From positions 44,587,327-44,651,326 of the forward strand of contig CM049308.1 of NCBI GenBank assembly GCA_026874595.1: a stretch of 64,000 nucleotides of DNA. The letters are read 5' to 3'. Below are positions 36,480 through 48,655 of the stretch, in pieces. Origin of the DNA: Sipunculus nudus (Eukaryota; Annelida; Sipuncula; Golfingiida; Sipunculidae). Positions within the stretch are counted from its first letter, which is position 1. The number at the start of each line of letters is the position of its first letter. A program made the position numbers and the translations under genes. Below the pieces are notes generated by a model. That model searched no databases, had not been told where the DNA came from, and saw only the letters and a list, made by a program, of their open reading frames with translations.

Positions 36480-39334
36480 GCATCATTCTTAGAAGATGTC
36501 ACATGGCAAAAAAAAAAGTCTCTAACCCAAACAGAGGTTTCATTGATGAAGGGCTAAGCATAGCACAGAAAACTGCCCATTTAGACTTTAGAGCTTTTGC
36601 TGGGACAAATCGCAAACTACTGTACTGTAAACTCAATCATTAAAGAAACAACCTCCCTCAAAGGCAGTTGGTACTTAATCAGACAACAATATGGATTTCA
36701 GTCTACAGGCTCTCATTTTCTTGATCTGGCCAATATAAAGTTATTGCCTGATGAAATCCCTGAGGACTTGTACCAAGGTCTCATGGCATTCTTTGAGGAT
36801 AATCTCATGACCTCATGTGGCATCACCTACCATGGTGCCAACATCTCAGAAGATGAGGATTTAACCCCCACACTAGAGAATATTATCCTTGTAGTATGGC
36901 TGCAACTCATCCAAGCTGGTTTGCCTTGCTCAGTTAAACAGAAATATTGGTCTGAGCCTAGAAATAAGTCACTGGCATCTCTCAAACCTGACATATCTCA
37001 AGCATTGCCTTCCCTCCTAGAAGAGGTACACTATTGAGGATACCTGCAGAGCCATAAGCCTGGCCAAATCGACCACCCACACACACAGATTCCTGTCAAG
37101 CAACACCTCACGCCCAGCATTCATGAGGCGAAAATCACATGTACGGTGTGAAATGGGAAAGCAACCTCACACATCTCACAACCTTAGTGAATGTAAATTA
37201 TTGCCTGATAGTGACAGGTGGTATATGGCTAGATCGCGCCTTTTTTCAGAAGTGGATGACACTTGTGACTATGAAGAGTGTATTGAACATCCTGAAGGTA
37301 AGGATGACATGACGTGCCTTACTTGACACACCAAGTGTCCGTAGATGTCATGATGAGCAATTCCCCTACCTGTACACATACAATAACAACAAGTTGGTCC
37401 ATCTTACACTTTGGCAGCTACCAACATGATAAAAGAATACTCTGCTCATGCCATTCGCCTACCTATAACCCCTGCATCCCAGTTGGCCAGACAGGCTGAT
37501 GATATCACGATATCATAGGTGAGTTTCACTGTGAGTTTACCAGGGGGACTTGTACTTTCCAGCTTGCTGCATGCCCTTGTGGTAAAACAACTAGATGTTG
37601 AAATACTAGCTGGCACCTCCTTCCTCACTGACATTGATATAGCCATACACTCTGCCAAGAAACAGGTGGTTACGATATCCATGGAGCTGATGTTATACAA
37701 GACCCCACGTGATGGTGATGTCTCAACCAGGCCCACCCAGATATTTTTTATTCATGCCCCTCCTGAACAGACTGTAGTTCTTTCAAGGAATACACTGATC
37801 TAGAGGCACCACCTTACACTGAATCTGTGTATGGGCACTTGAACACAGGTTTGATACACCATGCAACAAACATGATGACCCAACAAGCTTGGCCTGCAAA
37901 CCCAAGAAATGCAGTCTATTGGCCACACTTTGCAACTGGTAAATACCATGGATGAGGGTATATTACTTACCAGTAAACGCAATGAACACTTTTGCCAGCT
38001 ACGTCACATATGGTCAGTCTCCAAAGATCAAACACTACTTACTGTAAATGACCCCACATCATCACAAGTCAGGGAGGTAGTTACATCTCATGAACTGTCT
38101 AATGATCCCCATTCCCATCAGATATCATTCGATCCAGATAAATGTTTGCCTCAAACAATATGTGACATGTTTATTGACCTAAACATGGATTATGGCAACC
38201 TGTTAAAACCCACTATTTCTAGTATAACAGAGCCAGAGGAAAGATTGAGGCAGTTGTCAATATGGGTCCAACACTCCCCCCTCAGTGGAAGGGACGCATA
38301 CCACATTACAACTGGAAGTCAATGATGGAACTCCAACAGAAATTTGATGAGCCTGAAGATGCGGAAGTATTCACTAAACCTGAGGAAGTGAGTGTATCTG
38401 TTGAATATTTAAACCTATCATTTCTGGTTAAAAAAATGAGTGGGGGTGTCAGCTGGTGACCTCCTTTGGAGGATTGGGACCGTACAGCAAACCCCAACCC
38501 TCCCTCATCCCGAACGTGGACAGTGTCCTCAGGGATGTAGGCCGATTAATATACATCATAGTTACAGACCATCGCCATGCATTTGACCAAATTCCTCTCT
38601 CCCAGTCTTCAATAAATTACTGTGTAGTAACACCCTTCAAGGCGCTACACATGTATACCAAGTGTGCAATGGGCAAACCCTTGAACTGAAACATGCTAAG
38701 AGGAGTGTATGTAACAAGTGCTCAGTGAGTTTATACAAGAAGGATGTGTAGCCAAGATAGCTGATGATCACTTCATGGGAGGGTGACACACCCAAAGATC
38801 TATTAACCCACTGGAGTCCTTGCCTCCCTCAATTTGAACAACATCGGGTTACACGCAGCAAAAACTGTCATATGTCCTACAACAACAGTTATCCTATGTT
38901 GGGTTTGGTCAAGTGGCACCCTCAAAGCTAGTCCTCACAAGCTAGTCCTCACAGAATCGCAGGACAATCTTCTGTGGAACCCCCATCCACGGTCAGAGTT
39001 AAGATCATATATCTGCGTACAAAGTAATCAGTCAGATGCTGCCAGGCTATGCTGACCAGCAAGCCCTCTTGAAAAACACATTGCAGGTAAGCCAACTCGT
39101 GATAAAATTGAATGGACAGATGAGCTATTAACCACATTCAAACATTCTCAGTTACGCTTACATGACAACAAGGTAATTACTTTGCCCACACTAGATGATT
39201 GGCTCTTGATTGTCACTGGTGGATCAGTGAAAAATGTGGGATAGGCACCATGCTATATGTGCTGCGAGTTGATAAACTCCATTTGGCAGGGTTCTTTAAT
39301 GCAAAGCTCTGTAAACATCAAATTACATGGTTAC
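36480..39334 (+). pseudogene. Ty3-like retrotransposon, 5' part (gag, protease, RT)
   Basis: Broken but recognisable in order. Gag (about 36500-37340): a 146-codon open stretch at 36597-37034 with '[13 protein letters not shown]' and '[12 protein letters not shown]', typical of one invertebrate Ty3-like family, then a degraded Cys/His segment. Protease (about 37415-37720): the region after the active-site loop is readable (ATNMIKE...), but the usual Asp-Ser/Thr-Gly triplet is lost. Reverse transcriptase (about 38456-39055): 'YIIVTDHRHAFDQIPLSQ', 'YTKCAMG', then an intact Asp-Asp in IADD near 38760. RNase H begins before 39330. Stops and frameshifts occur throughout, so it is dead. It is cut at 39334 by the BEL/Pao insertion and resumes at 48656. 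No LTR was identified. Confidence 0.8.
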
Positions 39335-39530
39335 TGTCGAGTTACCGCACTCAGACACTTCAAAATACAGTCCAAAAACGTTCACAACTTCAAATAAAAA
39401 CCCCTAGACGGCCATGTTTTTTACCACTTTATTTTCTTACCTTCAACACAAAAGATCATTCAGGAGAGCATTTAGTTTTAGTTCAATATGTACCACCAGA
39501 TGGCAGCACTTGCTAGGGGAATCCTGAACA
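39335..39530 (-). repeat. BEL/Pao 3' LTR
   Basis: Begins TGTCGAG and ends CTGAACA on the plus strand. A purine tract, read on the minus strand as CCAAGGTGGGGAGAA (39545-39531), abuts it and fits the polypurine primer of second-strand synthesis. Differs from the other LTR at 4 of 196 positions. Confidence 0.93.
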
Positions 39531-39780
39531 TTCTCCCCACCTTGGAGTATCCTGAGATACTGCAACATTCAAATAAGATGGGACAAAAATATGATTCTTT
39601 TGGCTCATCACAACATGCATGTCAGAAAATAATTTTACGGATTAAACTGTATAAATATTCAGCCTGTGTTAGCTTTGAGTAGAACAGAGTCCTACATAAA
39701 GTGATCACATTTCTAAGTTAGCAACAACACTAAAGATCCAGTTATGTTACAGAAAGACATTTCACAAATCCAGTCTAGTA

Positions 39781-42700
39781 GGAACCGTTTCCTCCATAGA
39801 TAATCCGCACCCGTTGATAATCCGCACCCCTATTCAGAGCTACAATTTCTGGGGGAAAACCTGTATACCTGTGTATAATACGCAGCTAGATTCTGACGAA
39901 ATCCTGAATGCTGCAAATTGTTTTTGTGGTGGTCATCGAATATCCGCTCTCTTCGTGGGTGTGACTTCGTCAGTCAACACAAGTCTCTAAGCAGAAGATC
40001 ATTATACTTGACTTAGCAAATTGTCTATTCTCCTCCAATTGTTAAGTGTAAAAAGGGGGATTGTGCCTGGACCGCCGTTAACCAGGTATAGCAACACTTG
40101 TATTAAGCGTCACCAATGCAAGGCCGTTCGTGTCCAAGAAAAGGGGTCGTACGAATGTGTTTTAATAAAATATCATCCCCATTCTAACAAAAAAAAAAAA
40201 AAAACAGCAATGATAATTCTTAGTTACAGAATGTATACAAAAACACAGGTCTCCTTTGATGTTAATCAAAGGGAAGCTTTCCGTCATGTCGGGTAACAAA
40301 CTGTGACGAGCGTGTCATAAGGAGAACTACTCGCACGGTACCCTAGTTAGCCAATTAATGCTTATCATAGAACAAACAGTCTTCATTAACTCAACACACG
40401 CATAAATATGGGTAACCATCACTTGTTCTCCATTCAGTCGCTTATGGTCATCATGCCACGCAGATCGTCGTATACGACAGCGTTTAAGTTACAAGTTGTT
40501 CAGTAGGCTGAACAGAATGGGAATCGCAGTGCTGCTCGCCATTTCGGTATCGACGAGAGCAATGTTCGACTGTGGAAAAGATCGAAAGGACAACTTGAAA
40601 AAATGCCGAAATCAAAGAGGGCCAACAGGAGTCGTCAAGTTTTCTATCCTGAGGTGGACAAGCAAGTGCTGGAATGGATCAGTGAATGTCGCGCTCAGGG
40701 CAATGCAGTGAGCACAGTGCAAGTTCGACTGAAAGCCAGCCTGGTTGCAAAAGATCTCAAAATTAGTGATTTCAAGGCTTCCTCAAACTGGTGTTATCGC
40801 TTCATGGCCCGGAATGATCTTTCCATTAGAAGAAAAACCCACATCAGTCAAAAGCTCCCAGCTGATTACGAGGAGAAACTGACAGCTTTTCAGGCCCACA
40901 TAATCAAACGCCGCAAAGTACTGGACCCGCCACTGTCACCCATCGGTAACGCTGACCAGACGCCGCTAACGTTTGATCTACCTGCCGATACAACTGTGGA
41001 AAAGAAGGGAGCGAACACAGTATCAATCCGTACGACTGGTAATGAAAAAAAAACAGGTTCACAGTCATGCTGGCCTGCATGGCAGATGGCACTAAATTAC
41101 CCCCGTACGTGGTTTTCAAACGGAAAACCATGCCCAAAGGTGTAAAATTCCCGAGCAGTGTACACGTGCGCGTACAGTCCAAAGGCTGGATGGACGATAC
41201 CCTGATGAAAGACTGGATTGATAGCGTGTGGGGGAATCGCGCGGGCGGCCTCACAAAGAAAGAGAAAGCCTATTAGTGTTAGATGCTTTCAGATGCCACC
41301 GCAACCCGGCCGTACTGCGACATCTGAAGCAAGTGCACAAGACGGAGGTGGCGATAATCCCTGGCGGGATGACGTCGATACTACAGCCGCTGGACGTAGG
41401 TGTCAACAGGCCCATGAAGACGCTACTGAAATCTAAATGGGGCGAGTGGATGCAGCACGGGGCCAAGACATTTACAAAGGGAGGTCGTATGCGCGCCCCA
41501 GACCTAGTGACCATCGTACAGTGGATCAAGGACGCGTGGGGCGAGCTTGATAAGAATATCATCATCAGATCCTTCAAGCGCTGTTGCATTTCGAACGCCC
41601 TTGACGGCACAGAAGATGATATCCTATTGAGTAATAAAGACGAGGAAGAGACTGCAGAAAGCTCGGATGATGAAAACGACACGGATGACCTGTATTTTGC
41701 GGATGAAGAGGTGATGTCATCAGAACAAATCATGCAGTTGTTCTTACAGTCCGACGACGAAGAGTTTGAAGGTTTTGAGAGACAATAAATGAACTGTATT
41801 GATTTGCTACTCTTTGGTGACTTAATAATATATGGAACCACATGCATGTATTGATCATCTGAATATGCATGTATTGATGATAAATGAACTATATTGATTT
41901 ATTACTCTTTGGTGACTTAATACTTTATGCAACCACATGCATATATATTGATCATTAACTATTCATATCTTTAGTATATATCATATGCAATCATATGCGT
42001 TGTGTAAAACATGTCAAATAAAATGGCTTTTATTCTGACGTAAAATGTTCTATAAGTTTTTCATGTGTGAAAAAAAAGATTGTTAGAAATACACACGTTT
42101 ATTATGTTTTTAAATCAAATTTTCTGTGATGTTTAATATCCACAACGGGGTTTCATTTTAAGCATATATATATGTATATATATATTTAACTAACTATAAT
42201 AAAATACCCTAGGTTTGTAATAAATTTATAACACATCTCCGGGATATCATTAATTTACACAGCTGTTCAAACTGTCCATGCTTGCACAATAGGGTAAATA
42301 ATTATTAATTATTAATTAACTTAGGAAACCACCAGGAAATCATTCCTCCCTTGGCTCAAGTTGTTTAAATAGTAATTAGTGTATCACGGAACATTTCCCA
42401 CGGACAAGGACTGAAAGGTACAGGTATATCAGGTAGAAACGATCCCCATTTGTGATTTAATACCACATGTAAAAATATGCCGCAGCGCCATCTGCCGACA
42501 GACATTGACATCAAAGGAGGTCAGCCAAGCAATATACCATCATGCATATTTCACAACGGCGATCTTCTGTTGTAAGCCATACTTAAGATATATTTTAAGT
42601 ATCTGAAATGAAAAAAAGTGAATCAAATCAATAATTATGTTGTTTTAATGCAAAATTTGTACAAGTAAAGTGAGTATACACTTTGTTTACATAAAATCCT

Positions 42701-42852
42701 TTATTATCGCTCATCATCGGCTCACCGTACGATGTTCAACCTGACTGTAAAAAAGTTTGGAATTATGTCTCCATGTATAATACGCACCAGGGTTTTTTAT
42801 TTCGATTCTAAGATGAAAAAATGCGGATTATCTATGGGGGAAAACGGTACCT
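39781..42852 (+). mobile_element. pogo/Tigger-like DNA transposon inside BEL/Pao
   Basis: The 3072-bp element has inverted ends of about 28 bp sharing 'ccatagataatccgca' (left near 39793, inverse right near 42836) and a TA on each side (39779-39780; 42853-42854). It carries one transposase gene in the middle, with AT-rich non-coding flanks of about 0.7 and 1.1 kb. A second 'ataatccgcacc' lies just inside the left end (39816-39827). It interrupts the end of the BEL/Pao pol frame. Confidence 0.88.
40453..41788 (+). pseudogene. pogo-family transposase, three lesions
   Basis: About 445 codons from ATG at 40453 to TAA at 41786-41788. The N-terminus is a psq/Brinker-type helix-turn-helix (QNGNRSAARHFGIDESNVRLW). 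A CENP-B-like HTH follows (about 40660-40860) with 'WCYRFMARNDLSIRRKT'. The DDE-type catalytic domain shows GNADQTPL (first Asp, about 40950), LVLDAFRCH (second, about 41280) and QPLDVGVNRPMK (third, about 41395). An acidic tail is usual for the family. Lesions: an in-frame TAG at 40504-40506, a one-base shift in the A run near 41050, and another near 41262. The rest is very well preserved, so inactivation is recent or partly assembly error. The product would cut and paste DNA at TA sites; this copy should not. Confidence 0.88.
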
Positions 42853-44242
42853 TAATCTGGCGACCAGTCCTAGTAACAACACCTCTAATGTCCGTCTGTA
42901 CCCTTGGATTAACATTTATAATATTAGTGTTAAACTCCTTTGAACCTTGTACTTTCAGTGTATCTGTCTTTGGATCAGTGACTCCATCATTTTGACTACT
43001 GGTAGTTTTGTTATCTTGACTAATACTAGGAGATTCTGCACAGTCACTGAACCCGACATAATTTCCAGGTCGTTGATTTTCTGTATGGGTCTTATGAACA
43101 AACCGCTTGGGAGTTTTGACTTGAACTGTACGAATCAACCCATCCCTACCAGGATAGGCCCTCTCTACAACACCAAGGGGCCAGCGCAATCTCTTTGTTG
43201 TCTCATCCCTTACCAAAACCAGGGACCCTACCTGAACACTGCCCTTACAACTAGGAGAGCCCCTACAAGTAGGAAGACTGCGGATATATTCTTTAGACTA
43301 GTAAGACCAAAACTGATCTATCAGTTGACTTCTAAGCTTCTGGTGCTCTTCAAGGTCACACGATTTGACCACTTGTTCATCCGGGACCACACCAGAACTG
43401 AAACCAGAGGATCTACCAATCAGAAAATGGGAAGGTGTTAAAGGGGATCCTGAATCAAGGTCATCGCCAACAAATGTCAGAGGACGTGAATTTAAGCATG
43501 ACTCAATTTCGTGCAGTGTTGTCTCCAATTCAACACGAGTAAGAGACCTGTTACCCAGAGATCTCTTCAACGCTGACTTCACAGAACCAATGAGTCGCTC
43601 CCACCAACCTCCCCACCATGGGGCACTAGGAACAATGAACCTCCAGTCAGGTCCATCAGTCCCATAAGCTTTCTGGATTTGGCTTCTTGCAGCCCAAAAT
43701 CCTTTAGCATTATCTGACATCAAAACAGAAGGCATACCTCGTCGAGATATAAAGCGACGCAAGGCCTTAACTGTTACCTCAGCGGATAATGACTCCACTA
43801 ACTCCAAATGTACAGCTCTAGTAACTGCACATGTAAAGAGAAGGACATAAAACTTCTTCCCCACATAGTTACAACAGTACAATGGCCCTCCATGATCGAG
43901 GCCTGTAACTGCAAACGGATGCGTCTGTTTCACCCGCAGCTCTGGCAAAGGAGCCATTATCTCAGAGCCTGCAGTAGCATCCAAACGCTGACAAGATAAA
44001 CATTCTCTCTTCACTCTTTTGGCCAGACGATGAACACCAAAGATCCAATACTGACTCCGTAAAGAGGACAGTACGGTGCCGACTCCAGCATGTTTTAGAA
44101 TATTGTGTTGGTGGCGTACAAGTAACAAAGCTAAGTGAGACTTGGGCAAAATGATGGGATGCTTCTCTTCAAAGGTCAGATCTGCTAACTGAAGCCGCCC
44201 TTGAACCCTGAGAACACCATCACTATCAACAAAGGGACTCAA
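42853..44242 (-). pseudogene. BEL/Pao integrase and pol C-terminus
   Basis: From 44242 leftward the frame shows the zinc-binding region with its CLSC pair, then the catalytic core: GLDHGGPLY (Asp), MSDNAKGFW (Asp) and the signature PWWGGWWERLIGSVK (Glu). An in-frame stop lies at 43298, after which the same frame continues through a basic C-terminal domain (RPGNYVGF..., TRTGRQIK). At 42853 the pogo element begins. The integrase would insert the cDNA. The pol frame picks up again on the far side of the pogo element and meets a stop within a few codons. Confidence 0.88.
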
Positions 44243-46218
44243 CTTGCGGAGAAGAAGACCTGGACACAGGTTGTTTCTTGCCCAAAGCCTCTAATTCTGT
44301 TTTGTATTCAGCCTGCTGAACACATTTGATCAAAGTGCGTTTAGCCATACACAACTCTTCATAGGTAAGTTCACTAACATTACCTGCCTGTGCAGCTCCT
44401 TTCAAACAGTGCACAAATCTCAACACCCAACCCACAACACCGATGGCCTTTGTCCAGGTACCCCATCGACGGACATCGAAAACACACTGGGGTTTCACTG
44501 TCACTTCATTTGACACAAGTGCTGCACCTTCCATCATGGCACCAGTATTTACATGGTTTTCTTTACCACGGACCTCATCTTGAACCTTCTCCAATACAGA
44601 ACTACACTCTAATGGCATAGGAAAAGTGTCACATCTCATTACATCACTCCGGAGAAACATTCAACCACAGATCAGATTGAATCAAATCCTCAGCGAAAAG
44701 TCCTCGAGTCATCAGATCTGCAGGATTCTCAACTCCCGGACAATGTTTCCACTGAGCCGGACTAGTCAGATCTTGGATCTCAATAACCCTGTTAGCCAAA
44801 AATAACTTCCAACGACAAGGGTTCCCCTGAATCCAAGATATCACCACAGTGGAATCAGTCCAACATTGACAAAAGATCTCAAGAGGCAAAAAGAGTGCCT
44901 GCCTAACAAACACAATCAAACGAGCACAAAGAAGTGCACCCAAAAGTTCCAAACGTGGAAGTGTCACCCTTTTCACAGGAGCCACGCGAGCCTTGGCAAC
45001 AACGAGAGAGGACTTCCAAGAACCGTCCTTCAACTGAATCTGAAGGTACACACAGGCTCCATAAGCAGCTTCAGATGAATCACCAAATGCATGGAGCTCA
45101 ACATGTTGATTCTCACACCAGGGGTGGCCAGTATAACTTCGTGGAACCTCCCAACAATGAAGCTTCTGCAAACCAGTCAACCATTTGGCGAACTTAGACT
45201 GGATAGCCTCTGGAACGGTCCCATCCCACTCAACCCCTAATCGCCATAATTCTTGGAACATGAGTTTGGCAGTCATGACATAAGGAGCCAGAAACCCATG
45301 AGGGTCGAACAAACGAGCTATAAAACTCAAAACAACTCGTTTTGTCACACACAAACCCTCTGGTATATGTATGCCATCAAAAGAGAACGCATCTCTTGAT
45401 GCTATAAACCTTAGGCCTAAAGTGTTGACTGACTCTTCGCCCACAAACTTATTCTGAATATCGCATGGCAGCAACTGAACAACTGCCGAGCTGCTTGAAC
45501 TCCACTGGGTTAAGCTCATGTTGGCTTCTGACATGATACGCGAAGCAGCAACAATCATTTCGCGAGCCTCATTGTCTGAATCGGCTCCAGTAAGCCAATC
45601 ATCAACGTACAAATTATTGAACAACTCATGCACAACTCTGGAGGACTGATAGTTGGCCAGGTGATGCTTTATCGTCGCATTCAGGAGAAACGGAGAACTA
45701 CGGTTCCCAAATGGAACCCTATTAAATCTCATCACCTGGATCTTGCCATTAAGATTCCAGAGAAACCTATGTGCATTATGATCCTCTGGTCGTACTCGAA
45801 TTTGGAGAAAAGCCTTTGAAATATCACTGGTGGCAGCAATCTTCCACCTGCGGAAGCCCATGAAGATCTCTACCAAATTAGCCAATAGACATGGACCAGT
45901 CTCCAAACAACTATTCAAGGATACACCATTAAACGAACTAGCTGAGGCATTGAAAACTGGCCTCACCTTAGTGGTATGACTACTTTCCTTGATAACAGGT
46001 CTATGTGGCATATAGAACACCGGGGGGTCACAATCCCGTTCACCAGGGGGAACCACCTCAACAACACCAGAGTCGACCATTTCCTGAATGACACCATCAT
46101 ACTTAACCTTAAGGTCTGGATCTCTATCCAATTTCTTGCCCAACTGGATAAGCCTGAGCTCAGCTTGCTTTTCATTGCCGGTCAACTGTTTGCTAATATG
46201 CTCTGAACGCCAGGGCAA
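44226..46218 (-). pseudogene. BEL/Pao reverse transcriptase and RNase H
   Basis: A 524-codon open stretch (46218-44644) holds the RT palm with YMPHRPV, TSDISKAFLQI (catalytic Asp) and NNLYVDDWLTGA (YVDD box), then RNase H with HAFGDSSEAAYGA and CWTDSTVVISW. The frame then shifts near 44650 into the connection region (44660-44226, FDVRRWGTWTK) and shifts again before the integrase at about 44240. A stop at about 46216-46226 separates it from the protease linker. RT and RNase H make and process the element's cDNA inside cytoplasmic particles; catalytic residues are present but expression is blocked by the lesions. Confidence 0.9.
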
Positions 46219-46320
46219 AGCAACTTAACGATTTTCCACAAATTTCACATTTTCAGAGAAATGCTTCATTACAGGGTCCACAGCAGCAGATGGAGAATCA
46301 GGAATAATGCCAATAGATTC

Positions 46321-47331
46321 TCAATCCCAAAATGACCTTAACCAGGCATCTGACGTATCATTAATACGTAACAGCTGTTGAGAGACAGCACTGTCCCCAG
46401 ACACATCACCCACAGAACTAGACATGGGTCCTGACAAGATCCAACCAAATACTGATCTCTGTGCAACTAAACCAGTTGGGAGACTTACAATATCAGAAGT
46501 CATGACTTTCCAATAACAGTCGAGACCTATTAGAATGTCAACATTGAACCGTTGACCCTCAATAACGTCAACAAAGTTAATGTCACGTCCAAATGACTGC
46601 AACACAGCATCTGAAACAATAGGGCGGAACATTGGGGGGCAAATAACTGGGATCTCTGTGGCAACAATAGATGCGGCCTTTACCTGGGTACCTTGTAAAG
46701 TAAAACTAAATTTGTTACGTACTTGTGCTTTACTCACCATATCACTGCCAAAGGTTGCTTATGCAAGACCCTGTGAACCCACCCACTGGGGCCCTACCTT
46801 ACCCACAAGTGACTCACTCACATATGTTTTATCTGATCCAGTATCAAGCAATACTACAGCTTCTATAACACCACACTCCCCCTGCACAGCCACACATGCA
46901 GTCCGCAATAAAACATGTTTACCAGGTATAGGTACACTACAAGTATTCAAAGTACTATCATGAGACTGTGCAGGTTGAATTAGGGGCACTGTAGGGTCAC
47001 TAGACTCACTACTACCACTCTGTGGTTTCTTACCATCAGGTTTAGGTGCATGTTGTTCACACAAAACAGCATGGTGCTTACCTCTACACTTGCCGCATAA
47101 AGCTGTACAATTACAGTACACATGATTCTTTTGTGTACTCAGACACCTGAAACATGCACTCACTGAACGCAATACATCTTTCCTGTCTTTGACAGGAACA
47201 CGTGTGACATTATAACATTTATCAATAGTATGGTTAACACGACCACACAGAGTACACAAAGTCTCATTAGATAACAGTGCAGCTGCAGTGGGAAACTTCT
47301 CCAAAGTTGGCCGCAAAGAGTCTCTATACAC
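46321..47331 (-). pseudogene. BEL/Pao zinc knuckles and aspartic protease
   Basis: Cys/His knuckles come first: CTLCGRVNHTIDKC and a longer Cys-rich set around CFRC...CGKC (47260-47050). A retropepsin follows with VVLLDTGSDKTYVSE (active-site Asp-Thr-Gly, about 46855). Two single stops in the same frame interrupt it, at about 46759-46761 and at 46321; the downstream part contains DILIGLDCYW and SVFGWILSG, conserved in BEL/Pao proteases. The knuckles bind RNA and the protease cleaves the polyprotein. One in-frame stop each side of the 46740-46321 stretch marks decay. Confidence 0.88.
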
Positions 47332-47399
47332 AGTGCTGGGACTATCCTTGACCTCCTTGGTATACGTCTGCGATCTCTCTTTGCGCTTAATCTCACTCC

Positions 47400-48241
47400 A
47401 AAAGGAATTTTAACAAGAAGTCCAAATCGCTATCATGGGATTCTCCTTCACGTGCCCATTCTAAGCGCATGTCCGGCGGTAAACGTGACAAAATCAGTGG
47501 TGTCAGCACTACACCATACTGGGTTCCTGAAATCCCTAAACTGTCTAGACTGCGTACATGAGTTTGAACTTTGACATATTACTCCCATAATAAGGGTACT
47601 TTGTGTTGTTTTGGTGCTGTAAGGTTTAGTAACTGCTGCATATGAGAGAATATGATGCGCTCTTTACACCCAAAGCATTGCTGCAACAGTTCCACTGCAG
47701 CAGCATAATGTGAACCAGTCAGTGAAAACCCTTGAACTGCATGTTTTGCATCTCCTTTTAACAGGGACCGCAGGTATGTGAATTTTGTGACCTCAGGTAA
47801 TTCACTTTTGTGTACTACTACCTCAAACTGTTCCCAGAAAGAAGTCCACTCTATCACCTCACCACTGAAGGTTGGCAACTGTAATTTTGGCAGCCTGGCA
47901 TCTACAGATGCCACAGTGTCCGTTTCAACCGGAGTATCCTTACTACAACTAGCCTGTTTTTTAAGTATTTTTGAGGCAGCAACCCGTGGACTCCAGATTT
48001 TCTCACGATAGCTGTTGGCTTCATCTACTTCCATTTTAATGTCTGCCACATCGAGCACTAGCTCAACCTCTGACTGAGCACAGTCCCATACATTAAGCCG
48101 TCTATCAAACTCTGCCACAGCATCATTCAGTTCATCAAAATCTATACTACTTGCCTCATCTTTGCAGAGCTCCCCAAGGTGTTTACTGGCTTTTGTTAGC
48201 CAGCCTTTAGCTGCAGCACGTACTTTCCTCACATGAGCCAT
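47400..48241 (-). pseudogene. BEL/Pao gag (DUF1759-type)
   Basis: Starts with ATG at 48241, 219 bp inside the right LTR. An N-terminal helical region leads to the gag core KLQLPTFSGEVIEWTSFW...FTYLRSLLKGDA, the signature of BEL/Pao gag. A TAA at about 47579 interrupts it after residue 220, but the same frame continues (SLDSLGISG..., PPDMRLEW) to about 47408, where a one-base shift moves it into the knuckle frame. It would form the particle shell. Confidence 0.88.
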
Positions 48242-48436
48242 ATCTGTATGCTAAATGTCTCAACAAATAACACTGTATAACAACTATCACATAAACACAG
48301 CCACTTGGTCAAATCGCATTACAGCTGGCGCGGCAAACAGCTGACGCAATATTTACTGAAACCTGTTTCAACAGTTCTACCGACCTTCAGGGCTTAACAA
48401 GACCTATGTATCAGCACACTTGAGTCAAAAAGTCCT

Positions 48437-48455
48437 TCCCGAGTTGTGGGCACCA
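48437..48455 (-). promoter_or_regulatory. BEL/Pao primer-binding site
   Basis: Read on the minus strand this is TGGTGCCCACAACTCGGGA, four bases inside the 5' LTR edge. TGG at its start pairs with a tRNA CCA end. The exact primer tRNA needs a search against the species' tRNA set. Confidence 0.75.
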
Positions 48456-48459
48456 AAAA

Positions 48460-48655
48460 TGTCGAGTTACCGCACTCAGACACTTCAAAATACAGTCCAA
48501 AAACGTTCACAACTTCAAATAGAAACCCCTAGACAGCCATGTTTTTTACCACTTTATTTTCTTACCTTCAACACAAAAGATCATTCAGGAGAGCATTTAG
48601 TTTTAGTTCAATATGTACCACCAGATGGCAGCACTTGCTAGGGAAATCCTTAACA
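48460..48655 (-). repeat. BEL/Pao 5' LTR
   Basis: The partner of 39335-39530, 196 bp, with plus-strand ends TGTCGAG and CTTAACA. Four substitutions separate the pair. GTTAC (48656-48660) follows. Confidence 0.93.

Larger units (their letters stand above)
39335..48655 (-). mobile_element. BEL/Pao LTR retrotransposon (complete span, interrupted)
   Basis: Two 196-bp LTRs (39335-39530 and 48460-48655) bound a minus-strand retrotransposon. A 5-bp duplication GTTAC lies outside (39330-39334; 48656-48660). Gene order on the minus strand is gag, zinc knuckles, protease, RT, RNase H, integrase, as in BEL/Pao, with the DUF1759-type gag and YVDD catalytic box of that superfamily. The span is 9321 bp, of which 3072 bp is a pogo-like insertion; the native element is about 6.25 kb. 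The LTRs differ at four positions, so insertion was recent on an evolutionary scale. The coding region nevertheless carries several stops and frameshifts, so this copy is inactive. Confidence 0.93.

Noticed and set aside
41251-41847. 198-codon minus-strand frame, Ser-rich
   Set aside because: Antisense shadow of the acidic tail and catalytic domain of the pogo transposase.
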